DNA of 64,000 nt from an uncultured Bifidobacterium sp. GTDB lineage: Bacteria; Actinomycetota; Actinomycetes; Actinomycetales; Bifidobacteriaceae. The notes under the pieces were generated by a model. That model was not told the origin of the DNA and did not search any database. It saw only the letters and a program-made list of their open reading frames with translations. This document shows positions 53,469-61,257 of this stretch, in pieces (the first letter of the stretch is position 1; each line of letters begins with the position of its first letter). The position numbers and the translations under genes are program-made. The DNA lies in the NCBI RefSeq assembly GCF_959020145.1, contig NZ_CAUEQY010000004.1, forward strand, positions 1 through 64,000. Direction: 5' to 3'.

Positions 53469-54110
53469 CTATTCTTCCAATTCCGGTTCCTGCGATTTGC
53501 TGCCGCCTGGCGCGTAGTCGGCGAGGTCGAGCACACGGTCGCAGGCGTCGCGGGTGTCGGGATCGTGTGTGGCCACGAGCACGATCATGCCTTGGCCGGA
53601 AAGGTTGTTCAGCACATGGCTGACGGAATGCGCGGTGCGCGTATCCAATTGAGCGGTCGGCTCGTCCACGAGCAGCATGTCGGGTTTGGAGCAGACGGCG
53701 CGTGCCAGCATGAGACGTTGCGCCTCGCCGCCGGAGAGGTCGGAGAACCGGCGGTCGGCCGCGTATTCGAGGTCGAACAGCCCCATGGCTTCCAAGGCTT
53801 TGAGCTCCGCTTCCTTGCGCCGCATGCCTTTGGCGAGCAGCGGGAACACCACGTGGTCGAGCGCGGTGCGTTCCGCCACACCGTACGGGTTTTGAAACAC
53901 CCATCCCACACGGTTCACGCCTTCACGGGTTACGGTTCCGGCATATGGTTTCTCCCAACCGGCGAGAATCGACAGCAATGTCGATTTACCACAACCGGAT
54001 GGTCCGCATACCGCGATGGTGGAGCCAGGTTCCGCCACGAAATCAAGATGCTCGAACAGCAGGTCTGTCCCCGGGAACCGGTGGGCCAGCCCTTCCACAA
54101 CCACTCGCAT
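53469..54110 (-). CDS. ABC transporter ATP-binding protein (LolD/MacB type)
   Basis: A 213-residue ATPase with Walker A GPSGCGKSTLLSIL, signature LSGGEAQRLMLAR, Walker B MLLVDEPTAQLD and the switch His in VATHDPDTR. This is the class that pairs with MacB/FtsX permeases. The ATG at 54110 follows GAAGGGG; a start six codons earlier lacks a ribosome site. Genes for a lipoprotein (22 bases upstream) and the adaptor (22 bases downstream) flank it in one operon. Confidence 0.92.
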   Translation of the reverse strand: MRVVVEGLAHRFPGTDLLFEHLDFVAEPGSTIAVCGPSGCGKSTLLSILAGWEKPYAGTVTREGVNRVGWVFQNPYGVAERTALDHVVFPLLAKGMRRKEAELKALEAMGLFDLEYAADRRFSDLSGGEAQRLMLARAVCSKPDMLLVDEPTAQLDTRTAHSVSHVLNNLSGQGMIVLVATHDPDTRDACDRVLDLADYAPGGSKSQEPELEE

Positions 54111-54132
54111 ATGAGCCCCTTCGCGCATCAGA

Positions 54133-54843
54133 CTACTTCAGCGGATACCAGACCGTCTCATCCGAGGCGGTCACGTTCACTCCGGCCGTCACCAAGCAGG
54201 TCAGCGCCTTCCTGTTATCGCGCAGTCCTGCGCTTTCTCCGGATTCCAAATCCTTCTCCAGCTTATCGGCGGTGTAGTCTTTGGGCTTTATGCCTTCCTT
54301 GCGCAGACAGTCGGCCGCCACCTCCTTGTCATTGAGCAGCAGCTTCGGATTGCCCAACTGGAGCCTGTACACGGTGTTGATATCCGTGACATGCAGCATA
54401 CTGCAGGATGTCAGATCGTCATTGAGTTTGCGGATCGCCTCTTTGCTGGCACCATCGGTGTTGTACGAGGGCAGAGCGTAAATGCCGTTGTCGTACTTGT
54501 CGAACGTCGGCTCGGCATAGCCTTTGTCTATGATGCACTGCTTGTAATCCGCCCATGCGCGTTCGTAGTCGGCCTGACTCACCTTTCCGCCCGAAGCGGC
54601 CTTCTCCAGTGCAGACTTCTGCTGATCGGATATTTTGCCGCCGTCGGAATCCAACAACGATCGCGCATAATCCTTCAGCGACGACGCGATTCGTTCACCC
54701 TGTTGCGATGATTGACCCTGCTGGGATTGACGCTCCCGTCGCGAGCTTTCTTTCAGTGCCCCGCAGCCCGTGCAGCCGACAAGCAAAGCGAGACAGCATA
54801 TGACGGCAATAGCTTTGCCACGCATGCCCGTTTTCCTCGACAT
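54133..54843 (-). CDS. Lipoprotein of unknown function, paralogue of the gene at 56707
   Basis: A 236-residue secreted lipoprotein: basic start, hydrophobic stretch (AIAVICCLALLVGC) and lipobox LVGC. The mature part has a DYERAWADYKQCIIDKGY segment and a C-terminal DCLRKEGIKPKDY segment. Both are matched by the lipoprotein encoded next to the secreted peptide, so the two are paralogues. It is the first gene of the export operon and lies 97 bases after a shared dyad operator. An immunity or chaperone role is a guess. The start could also be the ATG at 54849. Confidence 0.7.
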   Translation of the reverse strand: MSRKTGMRGKAIAVICCLALLVGCTGCGALKESSRRERQSQQGQSSQQGERIASSLKDYARSLLDSDGGKISDQQKSALEKAASGGKVSQADYERAWADYKQCIIDKGYAEPTFDKYDNGIYALPSYNTDGASKEAIRKLNDDLTSCSMLHVTDINTVYRLQLGNPKLLLNDKEVAADCLRKEGIKPKDYTADKLEKDLESGESAGLRDNRKALTCLVTAGVNVTASDETVWYPLK

Positions 54844-54937
54844 CGTCATCAGCCCCCTCACAAACGACGCAGCCGTCAGGCCGCCATGGCCCGCTTTACC
54901 CCTATTCTATACCCCCAAGACCTGCCGTCACGCGCGG

Positions 54938-54956
54938 CATACCCAATATGGGTATG
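54938..54956 (-). promoter_or_regulatory. Dyad operator before the export operon
   Basis: CATACCC-AATAT-GGGTATG, a perfect 19-base palindrome. Read toward the operon it contains TACCCATATTGGGTA. A TATAGAAT -10-like element follows 28 bases later. It matches the dyad at 56244-56258. Confidence 0.75.
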
Positions 54957-55027
54957 TGGAACCAGGTGTTCCCCAGCATCATCCACCGGCTCGTTGCATT
55001 TACCCCGTTCTCCGCGCCGGAAAGCCA

Positions 55028-55515
55028 TCAGTCAAACGGAATGCGCGCGTGGAACATCCATATGCCGTTCTCGCAATCGGTGGAAAGACTTCCTCCGATA
55101 TGCTCGATTTCAGCCGCGAACTGTCTGAGACCATGGCCACCGGGCAGGCTGCCGGAATGCCGGGCACCCATATCATTCACTTCGGTGATTTCCAAGGAAT
55201 GCGCCTTTACCAGAACCGACACCTCGTACTTGCCTCCGGAAGGCGCATGACGCGAAACGTTCGCGTACACCTCGCCAATCAACCGGCCGATCACATCCTT
55301 ATGATAGGCATACGGACGCGCGCACGGGACCAGAAATAGGCGAGACCGGTCAGCATAATCTGCATGACGGTAAACATCAATGCCATTGGCGAACCGGGGT
55401 AACACACCGCCTCATAGACCATCAGAAGTTCGCACGTCATGATGGCCGCAAGACGGAACGGATGTTTGATTCGCGGCATATCCGGCCACCGGAGCTCTTT
55501 GTTCTTTCCGGTCAT
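55028..55515 (-). pseudogene. Broken NarL-type sensor histidine kinase
   Basis: Two reading frames together resemble the ends of a sensor kinase. The first (ATG at 55515, one base after the response-regulator stop) encodes about 75 residues with two membrane helices (FRLAAIMTCELLMVYEAVCY and LMFTVMQIMLTGLAYFW) and stops at 55291. The second, in another frame, encodes an HATPase domain (LIGEVYANVSRHA, VNDMGARHSG, GGHGLRQFA, FHARIPFD) ending at 55028. The phosphoacceptor His region between them is missing, so this looks like an internal deletion plus frameshift. A sequencing error could explain the frameshift but not the missing domain. Confidence 0.75.
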
Positions 55516-55516
55516 G

Positions 55517-56173
55517 TCAGCGCTCGTTCCCATGTTTCAACCATGTGATGATGGCTTGCCGTTGCGTACGGCAGTTCAGTCGTTTGACGATGTTCTGCAT
55601 GTGCTTGCGCACAGTGGCGATGGATATGCCGAGTCGTTCGGCTATCTCTCCATCCGTCAGATATTCGTTCGCGCACAGGTTCATGATGGTTTCTTGCGTG
55701 TTGGTGAGCGTGGACTCCGCTCGAGCATCGCATTTCAGCCTCGCGTAAGCCGCCATCGGAGTTTCAAAACCGGGCAGGAAACATCCTGAAAGGACACGGG
55801 AGACGGCTTGTTCGAGCTGTGTCTCGTCACCTTTACCGACAAGCCCTTGCGCGCCAGCCGCCGCCAGCGGCACGCGATACCGGTTCAGACTGAAGCTGGT
55901 CATGCCGAGAATCGGCGTGGAACAGTCTGTCAGCCGCATGCGACGGCAGACTTCCGGGCCTTGCATACCTTCCAACGACATATCAAGCAGCACAAGAGCA
56001 TATTGGTCGGCATTTGATGCAAACAATTCCAAAGCCTCAACTCCGCTGGTAGCCGAATCGACGATACCCACCGCCGGAAGAATCCGCTTGAATAGGTCGG
56101 CCAGCGCTTCGATGACGATTTTGTCATCGTCAACAAGCAATATCTTCGGACCACCAACCGTTTTCCCCGTCAT
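55517..56173 (-). CDS. LuxR/NarL-family response regulator
   Basis: A 218-residue two-component regulator. The receiver has the acidic pair in LLVDDDKI, the phosphoacceptor Asp in VLLDMSLEGMQG, Thr in GMTSF and Lys in GLVGKGD. The C-terminal LuxR helix-turn-helix contains LTDGEIAERLGISIATVRKH. The ATG at 56173 follows AAGGAG; a TTG at 56215 is rejected. It is divergent from the secreted-peptide gene, with a dyad operator between them, and is followed by a broken kinase. It likely controls the peptide and export operons, perhaps now driven by another kinase or acting without phosphorylation. Confidence 0.88.
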   Translation of the reverse strand: MTGKTVGGPKILLVDDDKIVIEALADLFKRILPAVGIVDSATSGVEALELFASNADQYALVLLDMSLEGMQGPEVCRRMRLTDCSTPILGMTSFSLNRYRVPLAAAGAQGLVGKGDETQLEQAVSRVLSGCFLPGFETPMAAYARLKCDARAESTLTNTQETIMNLCANEYLTDGEIAERLGISIATVRKHMQNIVKRLNCRTQRQAIITWLKHGNER

Positions 56174-56243
56174 GGTACAACGCTCCTTCCCCCGGGAAAC
56201 ATCCCCCTGCCGCAATACAATACATCATTTCATCACCACCCCT

Positions 56244-56258
56244 TACTCATATTGAGTA
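56244..56258 (+). promoter_or_regulatory. Dyad operator between the response regulator and the peptide gene
   Basis: TACTC-ATATT-GAGTA, 86 bases before the peptide ATG and 71 before the regulator start. It shares the consensus TACYCATATTGRGTA and the orientation toward its gene with the dyad before the export operon. A TATCAT -10-like element lies 32 bases downstream. Confidence 0.75.
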
Positions 56259-56344
56259 GATCGTTCGCAATAACCCCGTAAAACAACTCATATCATATGA
56301 ATCACCGGGCCAAGGCAGTTCGATATGATGATGAAAGGTGGACG

Positions 56345-56692
56345 ATGATGTCCTGGATGAAACACAATAAATTAGCGAAAACAATTGCCGCATCAATAGC
56401 AGCTGTCGGAATATGCTTCGGCGCCACTGCCGTGGCGAGTGCTGCATGTCGGTACCCTGTCACCAGTGGCTCATATAGCGAAGGCCCTTATCATGTTGAA
56501 TGGAGTGTGCAACCGACAAGTTCATATGTAAGGACTCAAACCGATTACCATAACCAATATTGCTACGCACAGCAAGATAGGACGCAACATTCGCAGACAA
56601 GCAGAGCGCTCGCTAAGCAACATTGCTCCGCCTCAGTCAGCGGAGGCTCTTCATTGACTCAAAATGATTATGTTGAATATTATCAGTATTAG
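56345..56692 (+). CDS. Secreted peptide, Lactococcin-972-like bacteriocin candidate
   Basis: A 115-residue precursor with a clear Sec signal: MKHNKLAKTIAAS, a hydrophobic core and ASA as the likely cleavage site near residue 33, leaving about 82 residues. The mature part is rich in Tyr, Ser, His and Gln, has three Cys, and ends DYVEYYQY. The order SSY...YH...H...ALAK...YYxx resembles the Lactococcin 972 family (SAY...YHH...H...WAKA...FYYNFW), whose members bind lipid II. The ATG at 56345 follows AAAGGTG. A lipoprotein gene follows after 14 bases, and an ABC-adaptor operon is nearby. The family link is weak and by eye; another kind of secreted signal or stress peptide is possible. Confidence 0.6.
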   Translation: MMSWMKHNKLAKTIAASIAAVGICFGATAVASAACRYPVTSGSYSEGPYHVEWSVQPTSSYVRTQTDYHNQYCYAQQDRTQHSQTSRALAKQHCSASVSGGSSLTQNDYVEYYQY

Positions 56693-56706
56693 GAAGCTCG
56701 ATCACC

Positions 56707-57447
56707 ATGCGGAATGGAATAGTCCATGTGTTGAGAAACATCACCACATGCTTGGTAGGCATAACTCTTATCGGCTGCGCGGGCTGTGGGGTGGCTGTCG
56801 ACCAGCAGGATACGAAACAGCCGACCGGAAGTGTCGGCAGCGACACATCCAAAGCCAAAATCGCGAATTCGATACCGGATTACATCGATTTCCTTCTTGA
56901 TTTGGACGCCAAACCCGATACCAAATATCCCATGAGTGACGCACAGAAAACGATTCTGAAACGTTCCAGGAAGTCGGGAAGCGTGTCGAAACCGGATTAC
57001 GAACTCGCCTGGTCGAATTACAAGCAGTGCGTGACCGGCTATGGGTATACGACACCTGTGCTCAAGCAGTTCTCCAATGGCCTGTACATGATCGCCATGC
57101 GCGACACGACAGGCATGAGCGACCAGCAGCGCAGGAAGTTCAACGAGGATGAGAACAAATGCTATAACACTGAAGTCATTGCGGTGACCGGCGTGTACCA
57201 GATGCAGATCGGCAATCCCGGCATGCTTTCCGATGGCGACCAGGCCATGGTCGATTGCCTGCATAAGGCCGGTATCGTGCCGAAAAACTACGACAAGGAA
57301 GCGTACAAGAAGGATTTGGACGCGCACGCCAAAAACCAGCCCACCACTGTGGATTTCTCGAATGCCGAAATGCAGAGCTGCTGGGTGGCGAACGGCGCGT
57401 CGTTCGGGGACGTCAATGACACCGATCAGTGGAAGCCGCTCGGCTGA
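56707..57447 (+). CDS. Lipoprotein paired with the secreted peptide
   Basis: A 246-residue lipoprotein with lipobox LIGC after the hydrophobic segment TTCLVGITLIGC. The mature part contains SDAQKTILKR, DYELAWSNYKQCVTGYGY and DCLHKAGIVPKNYDKE, all matching the lipoprotein at 54133-54843. TAGGAAG, which includes the peptide stop codon, serves as ribosome site, so it is co-translated with the peptide. Immunity to the peptide or help in its presentation are plausible roles by position only. Confidence 0.7.
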   Translation: MRNGIVHVLRNITTCLVGITLIGCAGCGVAVDQQDTKQPTGSVGSDTSKAKIANSIPDYIDFLLDLDAKPDTKYPMSDAQKTILKRSRKSGSVSKPDYELAWSNYKQCVTGYGYTTPVLKQFSNGLYMIAMRDTTGMSDQQRRKFNEDENKCYNTEVIAVTGVYQMQIGNPGMLSDGDQAMVDCLHKAGIVPKNYDKEAYKKDLDAHAKNQPTTVDFSNAEMQSCWVANGASFGDVNDTDQWKPLG

Positions 57448-57462
57448 CCACCGTGTTCCCCG

Positions 57463-58668
57463 TCATATATCAGCATAGAAGTCTCGTTCCTGCGCGACGA
57501 ACGGGCGCAGGAACGTGGTGATGGCGATGGCGCATACCAGGAACAGCGCGCCGACGGGGCCGAGCCACATCAGTCCGAAATGGCCGTTGATTAGACCTCC
57601 GACCGCGGAACCGATCGCGATGCCGATGTTGAACGACATGGAGTTGAGCGACGCGGCCAGGTTCAACGATCCGGGATGCGACTGCGAGGCGACGTCCATA
57701 TACAGCACTTGGGACGCGGAATTTTGCAGGTACATGAACATGCCGAGCACCACCAGCAGCAGCGCGCCGTATACCGGTACCCAATGCGCCACGACAAGCG
57801 ACGCCATGAGCACCGCATGGGCGCAGTAGATGGGACGGATGTGCGTCAGCGGCTCCACTCCCCTGCCCCGGTCCGCGAGCTTGCCGCCATACAGGTTGCT
57901 CCACAGGCAGGCCGCGCCGAAGATCACCAGTCCGACACTCAAGTACTGTTCAGGCACATGCACTTCATCGCGCATGATCGGAGTCAGGTATGTGTAGAAC
58001 ACGTAGCTGGCGGCCGCGCCGCACACCACGTCGAGCACGCCCAACTGGATGCGGCGGTCGAAGAACAGGCGGAACTGCGGCAGGAATCCGATCTTCACGA
58101 TGTGGCTGTTGCGCGGCAGCACCATGACCATGCCGATGATGAGAACGATGGTGAGCACATTGATCATATGGAACGCCCAACGCCAACCGAACGTGTTGGC
58201 CACCCATGTGCCGACCGGCACGCCCACCACGGATGCGATGGAGAAGCCGGAGAACACCCATGCGATGAATTTCGTACGGAATCTGTCCGTTGTCACATCG
58301 GGCGCGTACGTCATAGCCACAGCCACCAACGTTCCGGATACCAAGGCGATCATGATGCGCGCCACCACCAGAACCGCGTAGTTGGGCGCGAACGCGCATA
58401 GGATGTTGCCTGCGAGGAATATGCCGATCAGCGTCAGATGCGTAGCGAATCGCGGGAACCGTGCCGACAGCGCGGATCCGAGCGGGGTGACGGGCGCATA
58501 CACGAAGGCGAACAGGGACACCAGATTGCCGACCGTCACCTCCGATATCTTCAGATCGGCTGCGATGTCGGGCAGGATGCCCACCACGATGAATTCACTC
58601 ATGCCAAGCATGAAACTCGAGGCGATCAGGATAAGCACCGGAAGATTGAAGAACCGTTCCTTTGCCAT
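57463..58668 (-). CDS. MFS transporter, AraJ/drug-efflux type
   Basis: A 401-residue major-facilitator protein with 12 membrane segments and the family loop between helices 2 and 3 (GSALSARFPRFAT). The motif GVPVGTWVANTFGWRWAFH in helix 5 is the antiporter (motif C-like) pattern of DHA1 exporters such as AraJ and YdhP. The ATG at 58668 follows GGGAGATG. It converges with the lipoprotein gene and is divergent from the lysozyme-like gene, with a near-perfect dyad between them. The substrate is unknown, and it is not clearly part of the peptide locus. Confidence 0.85.
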   Translation of the reverse strand: MAKERFFNLPVLILIASSFMLGMSEFIVVGILPDIAADLKISEVTVGNLVSLFAFVYAPVTPLGSALSARFPRFATHLTLIGIFLAGNILCAFAPNYAVLVVARIMIALVSGTLVAVAMTYAPDVTTDRFRTKFIAWVFSGFSIASVVGVPVGTWVANTFGWRWAFHMINVLTIVLIIGMVMVLPRNSHIVKIGFLPQFRLFFDRRIQLGVLDVVCGAAASYVFYTYLTPIMRDEVHVPEQYLSVGLVIFGAACLWSNLYGGKLADRGRGVEPLTHIRPIYCAHAVLMASLVVAHWVPVYGALLLVVLGMFMYLQNSASQVLYMDVASQSHPGSLNLAASLNSMSFNIGIAIGSAVGGLINGHFGLMWLGPVGALFLVCAIAITTFLRPFVAQERDFYADI

Positions 58669-58692
58669 GCCGCATCTCCCTTCCACACCGGG

Positions 58693-58710
58693 ACATCAAT
58701 CGATTGACGT
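58693..58710. promoter_or_regulatory. Dyad between the MFS and lysozyme-like genes
   Basis: ACATCAATCGATTGACGT, an 18-base dyad with one mismatched pair around the perfect core TCAATCGATTGA. It lies 25 bases upstream of the MFS start, where a MarR- or TetR-type repressor would sit. No such regulator gene is adjacent. Confidence 0.5.
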
Positions 58711-58759
58711 AACCAATCCGAGGCAACATTATGCCATGCGCGATACAATATGACGCACG

Positions 58760-59686
58760 ATGACACGCAAGACGAACAGCACGCGCAAAGCACGGAAAAC
58801 CCGCAATCGCAAGCCCCTCAATCTCAAGAATCTCCGCACCATGTGGCGGAAGGCGAATCCCATCGCACGCATCGGCATGGTCGCCACCGCGACCGTGGCA
58901 GCGATCGCGGCGATCGCCATCATCGTGGGGGCGGTGCGCTTCATCGGCTGGCGCGTGCAGGTGAACGAGGCGCTCACCGCGCAAAGCCAGTCGCAGTCGC
59001 AATACGACTTCAATCCCGGCAACATCATTTCCGACGGCACGTTCTTCAACGGCAATGCGTTGAGCGAGCAGCAGGTCAGCACCATCATCGAACAGCAGGG
59101 CGTGGCCTGCAGTGGCGAACGATGCCTGAAGTCCATGACGTTCAGCACCGAATCGCAGTCCGCGGACGAATATTGCCAGGCTTATGATGGTGGCCCGAAC
59201 GAAAGCGCGGCGGCGATTGTCTACAAGGCGGGCAAGGCATGCGGCATCAGCCAGAAGGTGCTGCTCACCGTGTTGCAAAAGGAGCAGCATCTGCTCACGG
59301 CCACCAATCCAAACGATTTCCAATTCAAAGCGGCGATGGGCCTGAGCTGCCCGGATGATGCGAACTGCGACCCCACCTATGCCGGCTTCTTCAAACAGGT
59401 GTACGGCGCGGCCAAACGGTACCAGTACTATCTTCGGCACGAGGGACGCTACGGCTACCATGCCGGACGGCTCAATTACATCCAGTACAATCCAAATGCC
59501 AGCTGCGGCGGCAGCAACGTGTACATCGAGAACCGAGCGACCGCGCTGCTGTACATATACACCCCGTATCAGCCGAATGCCGCGGCGCTCGAAGCGGGGG
59601 CCGGTGAAGGCGATTCCTGCTCGTCATACGGCAACCGCAATTTCGCGATTATCTACCATTCGATGTTCGGCAGCCCGCGAGGCTGA
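58760..59686 (+). CDS. Membrane-anchored lysozyme-like (muramidase-type) cell-wall protein
   Basis: A 308-residue protein with a very basic cytoplasmic start, one membrane helix (about 40-65) and an extracellular domain from NPGNIISDGTFFNG onward. The domain has the pattern NESAAAIVYKAGKACGIS, then LQKEQHLL with a likely catalytic glutamate, then MGLSCPD and YTPYQPNAAAL. This is the lysozyme-like module seen in many actinobacterial surface proteins, often annotated as hemagglutinin or amidase. It probably cleaves or remodels peptidoglycan at the membrane. Disulfides are likely, given eight paired Cys. Confidence 0.75.
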   Translation: MTRKTNSTRKARKTRNRKPLNLKNLRTMWRKANPIARIGMVATATVAAIAAIAIIVGAVRFIGWRVQVNEALTAQSQSQSQYDFNPGNIISDGTFFNGNALSEQQVSTIIEQQGVACSGERCLKSMTFSTESQSADEYCQAYDGGPNESAAAIVYKAGKACGISQKVLLTVLQKEQHLLTATNPNDFQFKAAMGLSCPDDANCDPTYAGFFKQVYGAAKRYQYYLRHEGRYGYHAGRLNYIQYNPNASCGGSNVYIENRATALLYIYTPYQPNAAALEAGAGEGDSCSSYGNRNFAIIYHSMFGSPRG

Positions 59687-59697
59687 TGCATCCCAAT

Positions 59698-59822
59698 GAG
59701 GATATGCCGTTCGAGCATATCCTCGACCAGTCCGACACCGATTCCCCGTGGCCTTTCCGCCATAGACGTGTGCGAAACGCACGAGCAAGGCCGCCGCCCG
59801 GTTTATGTTCCGGACGGCGGCC
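59698..59822. terminator. Terminator region between the lysozyme-like gene and glnA
   Basis: Two hairpins lie between the convergent genes: GAGGATATGC / GCATATCCTC (59698-59724) and GGCCGCCG-CCGG / CCGG-CGGCGGCC (59789-59822), the second followed after a short gap by TTTTTT. Either can stop rightward transcription. Confidence 0.65.
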
Positions 59823-59857
59823 TCGTGTATGACGTTTTTTCTATCGATGGTCCGCGA

Positions 59858-61195
59858 TCACAGCTTCGGCAGATACTTCTTCAGCTCGAACGGGGTGACC
59901 TGCTTGCGGTACTCATCCCATTCCTGATGCTTGTTGCGCAGGAAGTATTCGAACGCATGCTCGCCGAGCACATCCGCCACGAAGTCGGATTTCTCCATGA
60001 TCTTCAGAGCCTCGTCAAGCGATTCCGGCAGCGGCTGGATGCCCATGGCCTGGCGTTCGGCGTCGGTGAGCTCCCACACGTCGTCACTGGTCGGCTCCCC
60101 CAGCTGCATCTGCTTATCGATGCCATCGAGTCCGGCGGCCAGCAGCACGGAGTATGCGAGGTACGGATTGGCGACCGGGTCCAACGCGCGGAATTCCATA
60201 CGGGCGGAGTTGCCCTTACCTGGCTTGTACTGCGGGATGCGCAGCAACGCGGAACGGTTGTTATGGCCCCAGCAGATGTAGCTCGGCGCCTCGGCACCGC
60301 CCCACAGCCTCTTGTAGGAGTTGACGTACTGGTCGGTGACCGCGCAGATCTCGGCCGCGTGGTACAGGATGCCGGCGGCAAACTGACGTGCGGTGACGGA
60401 CATGTTGAATTCCTGCCCGGCCTCGTAGAACGCGTTGGCGTCACCTTCGAACAGGCTCAAATGCGTGTGCATGCCAGAGCCCGGAGCGTCGGCGAGAGGC
60501 TTCGGCATGAAGCTGGCATGGATGCCTCGCTCCAGCGAAATCTCCTTGACGACAGTGCGGAAGGTCATGATGTTGTCGGCCGTGGTGAGCGCGTCCGCAT
60601 ATCGCAGATCGATCTCGTTCTGGCCTGGCCCCGCCTCGTGGTGCGAGTACTCCACCGAGATGCCCATCTGCTCGAGCATGTTGACGGTGGCGCGGCGGAA
60701 GTCCATGCCGGGGCTGCGCGGCACATGGTCGAAGTAGCCGCCCTCATCGATCGGCTTCGGAGTCTGCGCCCAGTCATCCTGCTTTTCAAACAGATAGAAT
60801 TCAATCTCCGGATGCACGTAGAAGGTGAAACCCTTCTCCTTGGCCTTGGCCAGCGCTTGCTTGAGCACGTGGCGCGGGTCACCCAACGATGGCTCGCCAT
60901 CGGGGGTGAGCACGTCGCAGAACATGCGCGCGGTGCCCTGAGGACCACCTCTCCAGGGAAGAATCTGGAACGTCGACGGATCGGGTTTGACGATCATGTC
61001 GTCTTCGGACACGCGGGTAAGGCCTTCCACGGCGGAACCGTCGAATCCGAGCCCTTCCTCGAATGCGGCTTCCAGTTCCGCCGGCGCGATGGCCACGGAC
61101 TTCAGTGTTCCCAACACATCCGTGAACCATAGACGAATGAAGCGCACGTCGCGTTCCTCGACCGTGCGCAAAGCAAACTCTTGCTGTTTATCCAT
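59858..61195 (-). CDS. glnA: Glutamine synthetase type I, GlnA2-like
   Basis: Makes glutamine from glutamate, ammonia and ATP. The 445-residue protein has the beta-grasp N-domain (RFIRLWFTDVLGTLKSVAI) and the motifs HPEIEFYLFE, HHEAGPGQNEIDL, GSGMHTHLSLF and NNRSALLRIPQY. The adenylylation site is lost: the loop that reads NLYDLPPEE in adenylylated enzymes reads DVWELTDAE here, with Trp in place of Tyr. This suggests the GlnA2-type enzyme of actinobacteria, not controlled by GlnE. The ATG at 61195 gives the conserved start. It follows the histidine genes on the same strand, after 62 bases. Confidence 0.93.
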   Translation of the reverse strand: MDKQQEFALRTVEERDVRFIRLWFTDVLGTLKSVAIAPAELEAAFEEGLGFDGSAVEGLTRVSEDDMIVKPDPSTFQILPWRGGPQGTARMFCDVLTPDGEPSLGDPRHVLKQALAKAKEKGFTFYVHPEIEFYLFEKQDDWAQTPKPIDEGGYFDHVPRSPGMDFRRATVNMLEQMGISVEYSHHEAGPGQNEIDLRYADALTTADNIMTFRTVVKEISLERGIHASFMPKPLADAPGSGMHTHLSLFEGDANAFYEAGQEFNMSVTARQFAAGILYHAAEICAVTDQYVNSYKRLWGGAEAPSYICWGHNNRSALLRIPQYKPGKGNSARMEFRALDPVANPYLAYSVLLAAGLDGIDKQMQLGEPTSDDVWELTDAERQAMGIQPLPESLDEALKIMEKSDFVADVLGEHAFEYFLRNKHQEWDEYRKQVTPFELKKYLPKL

Positions 61196-61257
61196 AGTGT
61201 CCAATCGTTCCATGCGCATGTTACGAACGTCGTTAACACATGCCGTGTCGCGACATG

